From Agrobacterium salinitolerans (lineage in GTDB: Bacteria > Pseudomonadota > Alphaproteobacteria > Rhizobiales > Rhizobiaceae), in assembly GCF_002008225.1 (NCBI RefSeq), contig NZ_MRDH01000027.1, forward strand, positions 1-64,000: 64,000 nucleotides of DNA, given 5' to 3'. Numbering within the stretch: the first letter of the stretch is position 1; the number at the start of each line of letters is the position of its first letter. Positions 61,956-64,000 of the stretch are shown piece after piece. A program made the translations under genes and the position numbers. The notes under the pieces are model-generated. The model was not told the origin of the DNA. It was given only the letters and a program-made list of their open reading frames with translations, and did not search any database.

Positions 61956-63005
61956 ATGAGAGCACTGAAAGAAAAAGAAACAGATTCAGGTTTTTTCTCG
62001 GTCCATGAGAACAATATTGCCATGAGCGGTGAATTTACGTTCTCTCTCAAGAGCATTCCTTTTGACGAGGATTATCAACCCTCGGAAAATACGCGGCTCA
62101 CGACTAACTTCGCCAATCTGGCCAGAGGGGAGAGCCGCCGGGAGAATTTGCGCAACGCGCTGAGGATGATCGACAATCGCTTCAACGCCTTGGCGCATTG
62201 GGACAATCCGAAAAACGATCGTTATTCTGTCCAGCTCGAGATCGTTTCCGTCGAGATGAGGATTGATGCTGAAGGCAATACTGATGCTTTCCCCCTGATC
62301 GAAATCCTGAAAACGAATATCGTCGATCATAAGACAGGCGAACGCATCGAAGGCATCGTCGGGAATAATTTCTCCTCGTATGTTCGGGATTATGACTTCA
62401 GCGTCGTGCTGCCGGCTTACAATAAGGATCGCCTGGCATTTGGCACGCCGGAGAATTTTGGCGATCTGCATGGAAACCTGTTCAAGTGTTTCCTGAATTC
62501 AGATGCCTACAAAGAACACTTTCAAAAACTTCCTGTCATCTGCCTGAGTGCCTCCAGCAGCAGGACATACAGCCGGACCGGTAATCAGCACCCTGTATTG
62601 GGGGTCGAATACCAGCAGGATGAATTGTCGTCGACCGATCGATACTTCCAGAAAATGGGATTGAAGGTCCGATTTTTCATGCCGCCGAACAGCGTCGCGC
62701 CTTTTGCATTCTATTTTCTCGGTGATCTGCTCGACGATTACACCAATCTCGAGCTCATCAGCACAATCAGCACCATGGAGACTTTTCAGAAGATTTACCG
62801 GCCCGAAATTTATAACGCCAATTCCGCGGCAGGGGCCTGTTATCGCCCGAGTCTCGGGCATCAGGACTACTCATTGACGCGTATCGTCTACGATCGCGAA
62901 GAGCGTAGCCGGCTGGCTGTCGAGCAGGGAAGGTTCGCTGAGGAGCACTTCATCAAACCCTATGGGACTGTTCTTGAGCAATGGTCTACCAAACACGCCC
63001 TTTGA
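61956..63005 (+). CDS. mesX: MesX (DUF1852), partner of the MesD methionine synthase
   Basis: This 349-residue DUF1852 protein has the family block FTFSLKSIPFDEDYQPSENTRLTTNFANLARGESRRENLRNALRMIDNRFNALAHWDNPKNDRYSVQLEIVSVEM. The later LGVEYQQDELSSTDRYFQKMGLKVRFFMPPNSVAPFAFYFLGDLLDDY is also family-like. DUF1852 (MesX) is required with MesD for folate-independent, B12-independent methionine synthesis in aerobic bacteria; its own chemistry is not settled. ATG 61956 has ACGAGAGAAAAA upstream; the family homology begins near residue 23, so ATG 62022 is possible. 27 bases before mesD. Confidence 0.88.
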   Translation: MRALKEKETDSGFFSVHENNIAMSGEFTFSLKSIPFDEDYQPSENTRLTTNFANLARGESRRENLRNALRMIDNRFNALAHWDNPKNDRYSVQLEIVSVEMRIDAEGNTDAFPLIEILKTNIVDHKTGERIEGIVGNNFSSYVRDYDFSVVLPAYNKDRLAFGTPENFGDLHGNLFKCFLNSDAYKEHFQKLPVICLSASSSRTYSRTGNQHPVLGVEYQQDELSSTDRYFQKMGLKVRFFMPPNSVAPFAFYFLGDLLDDYTNLELISTISTMETFQKIYRPEIYNANSAAGACYRPSLGHQDYSLTRIVYDREERSRLAVEQGRFAEEHFIKPYGTVLEQWSTKHAL

Positions 63006-63032
63006 TGAACTGAAAGCATAAGGTCCCCCATC

Positions 63033-64000
63033 ATGAAAACACTGTTGCCCACGTCAACCGCCGGCAGCTTGCCGAAACCTTCATGGCTTGCAGAGCCTGA
63101 GAAACTCTGGTCGCCTTGGAAATTGCAGGATGACGAACTGATCGAGGGCAAGCAGGACGCCTTGCGCTTGTCCTTGGACGACCAGCGGCAGGCAGGTATC
63201 GATATCGTCAGCGACGGCGAGCAAACGCGCCAGCATTTCGTCACGACATTCATCGAGCATCTCGATGGTGTCGATTTCGAAAAACGCGAGACCGTCAGAA
63301 TCCGGGATCGCTATGATGCGAGCGTTCCGACAGTCGTCGGCGCCGTGTCGCGCAAACAGGCGGTTTTTGTCGAAGACGCCAAGTTCCTGCGTCAGCAGAC
63401 CAAACAGCCGATCAAATGGGCTCTGCCGGGGCCGATGACGATGATCGATACGCTCTTCGACGATCACTATAAAAGTCGCGAAAAGCTGGCCTGGGAATTC
63501 GCCGGGATCCTGAACCAGGAGGCTAGAGAACTGGAGGCTGCCGGGGTGGATATCATCCAGTTCGATGAACCCGCATTTAATGTCTTCTTCGATGAGGTGA
63601 ATGACTGGGGTGTTGCCACTCTGGAAAAGGCAATCGAAGGCCTGAAATGTGAGACTGCCGTTCATATTTGCTACGGCTACGGTATCAAGGCCAATACGGA
63701 CTGGAAAAAGACTCTTGGGTCGGAGTGGCGGCAGTATGAGGAAACTTTCCCCAAGCTGCAGAAATCCAGCATCGGCATGATCTCCCTGGAATGCCACAAC
63801 TCTCACGTTCCGATGGATCTTATGGAACTGGTTCGCGGCAAGAAGGTGATGGTCGGAGCGATCGATGTTGCGAGCAATACCATCGAGACGCCGGAGGAAG
63901 TGGCCGCTACTCTGCGAAAGGCACTTCAGTTTGTCGATGCCGACAAACTTTGCCCTTGTACCAATTGTGGCATGGCACCCCTGTCTCGCCGGGTAGCACG
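63033..64000 (+). CDS. mesD: MesD-type core methionine synthase, 3' end outside the window
   Basis: The frame from ATG 63033 (TAAGGTCC upstream) stays open to the window end, about 322 codons. It has the MetE C-terminal-domain TIM barrel but lacks the MetE N-terminal domain: LPTSTAGSLPKPSWL, DGEQTRQHF, ALPGPMTMIDTLFD, GVDIIQFDEPAFNV. Zinc ligands are visible as His and Cys in AVHICYGYG, Glu in ISLECHNS and Cys in CPCTNCGMAPLSR. Such core-MetE proteins methylate homocysteine using a donor other than methyl-folate. Pairing with mesX identifies the MesD type. About 20 residues should be missing. Confidence 0.9.
   Translation, partial: MKTLLPTSTAGSLPKPSWLAEPEKLWSPWKLQDDELIEGKQDALRLSLDDQRQAGIDIVSDGEQTRQHFVTTFIEHLDGVDFEKRETVRIRDRYDASVPTVVGAVSRKQAVFVEDAKFLRQQTKQPIKWALPGPMTMIDTLFDDHYKSREKLAWEFAGILNQEARELEAAGVDIIQFDEPAFNVFFDEVNDWGVATLEKAIEGLKCETAVHICYGYGIKANTDWKKTLGSEWRQYEETFPKLQKSSIGMISLECHNSHVPMDLMELVRGKKVMVGAIDVASNTIETPEEVAATLRKALQFVDADKLCPCTNCGMAPLSRRVA

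Overview
The window looks like accessory chromosome or replicon DNA from an alphaproteobacterium, most likely a member of the Rhizobiaceae (Rhizobium/Agrobacterium/Sinorhizobium type). This rests on an FrcBCA-like sugar ABC operon, a phnW-phnA-phnY phosphonate operon of the kind described in Sinorhizobium, a short FtsZ paralogue, GGAG-type ribosome binding sites and the general gene style. It is dense in transport and catabolic operons, each beside its own regulator. Seven LysR-type genes are present, plus LacI, HxlR, Lrp, MarR and TetR regulators. Species cannot be fixed from sequence reading alone.

Layout. 1-123: 3' part of an initiator tRNA-Met and its terminator. 223-1606: IS630 remnant cut by a decayed IS3-family (IS407-group) element, which also replaces the last codons of a LacI regulator. 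1585-7697: LacI regulator divergent from a sugar/polyol ABC operon (binding protein, permease, ATPase), a TIM-barrel isomerase and a Gfo/Idh dehydrogenase. 7830-8720: intact IS6-family element between two unrelated gene stumps. 8981-22931: a run of LysR/HxlR-controlled redox and detoxification genes (pirin, YcaC-like hydrolase, quinone reductase, aldehyde dehydrogenase, glutathione transferase, a flavin/ferredoxin fusion, an AhpD-like protein, an epoxide-hydrolase-like enzyme).

23259-35783: a 2-aminoethylphosphonate (AEP) locus: LysR, Na/Pi cotransporter, PhnW transaminase, PhnA phosphonoacetate hydrolase, PhnY dehydrogenase, then an AEP-type ABC importer, a 34-codon coupled ORF and an FAD amine oxidase. 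AEP enters, becomes phosphonoacetaldehyde, then phosphonoacetate, then acetate plus phosphate. 36146-38400: small envelope/membrane genes (CPBP protease, PliG-like lysozyme inhibitor, Yip1-like protein). 38759-43533: Lrp-headed amino-acid operon with ABC transporter, racemase and D-amino-acid dehydrogenase, followed by a LysR gene and a ThDP enzyme.

46631-58659: hypothetical gene, MATE pump and MarR, a FabF-FtsZ paralogue pair, TetR and an RND pump, glutathione transferase and an SDR. Three of these loci share a GCAATCTAA-type operator motif. 58660-64000: a broken DUF2946-type gene, then a methionine module. A cobalamin riboswitch precedes a thioesterase-metR operon, and divergent from it lie mesX and mesD (cut by the window end), a folate-independent methionine synthase pair. 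The layout predicts B12 -> riboswitch -> MetR -> MesXD control, the most interesting arrangement in the window.
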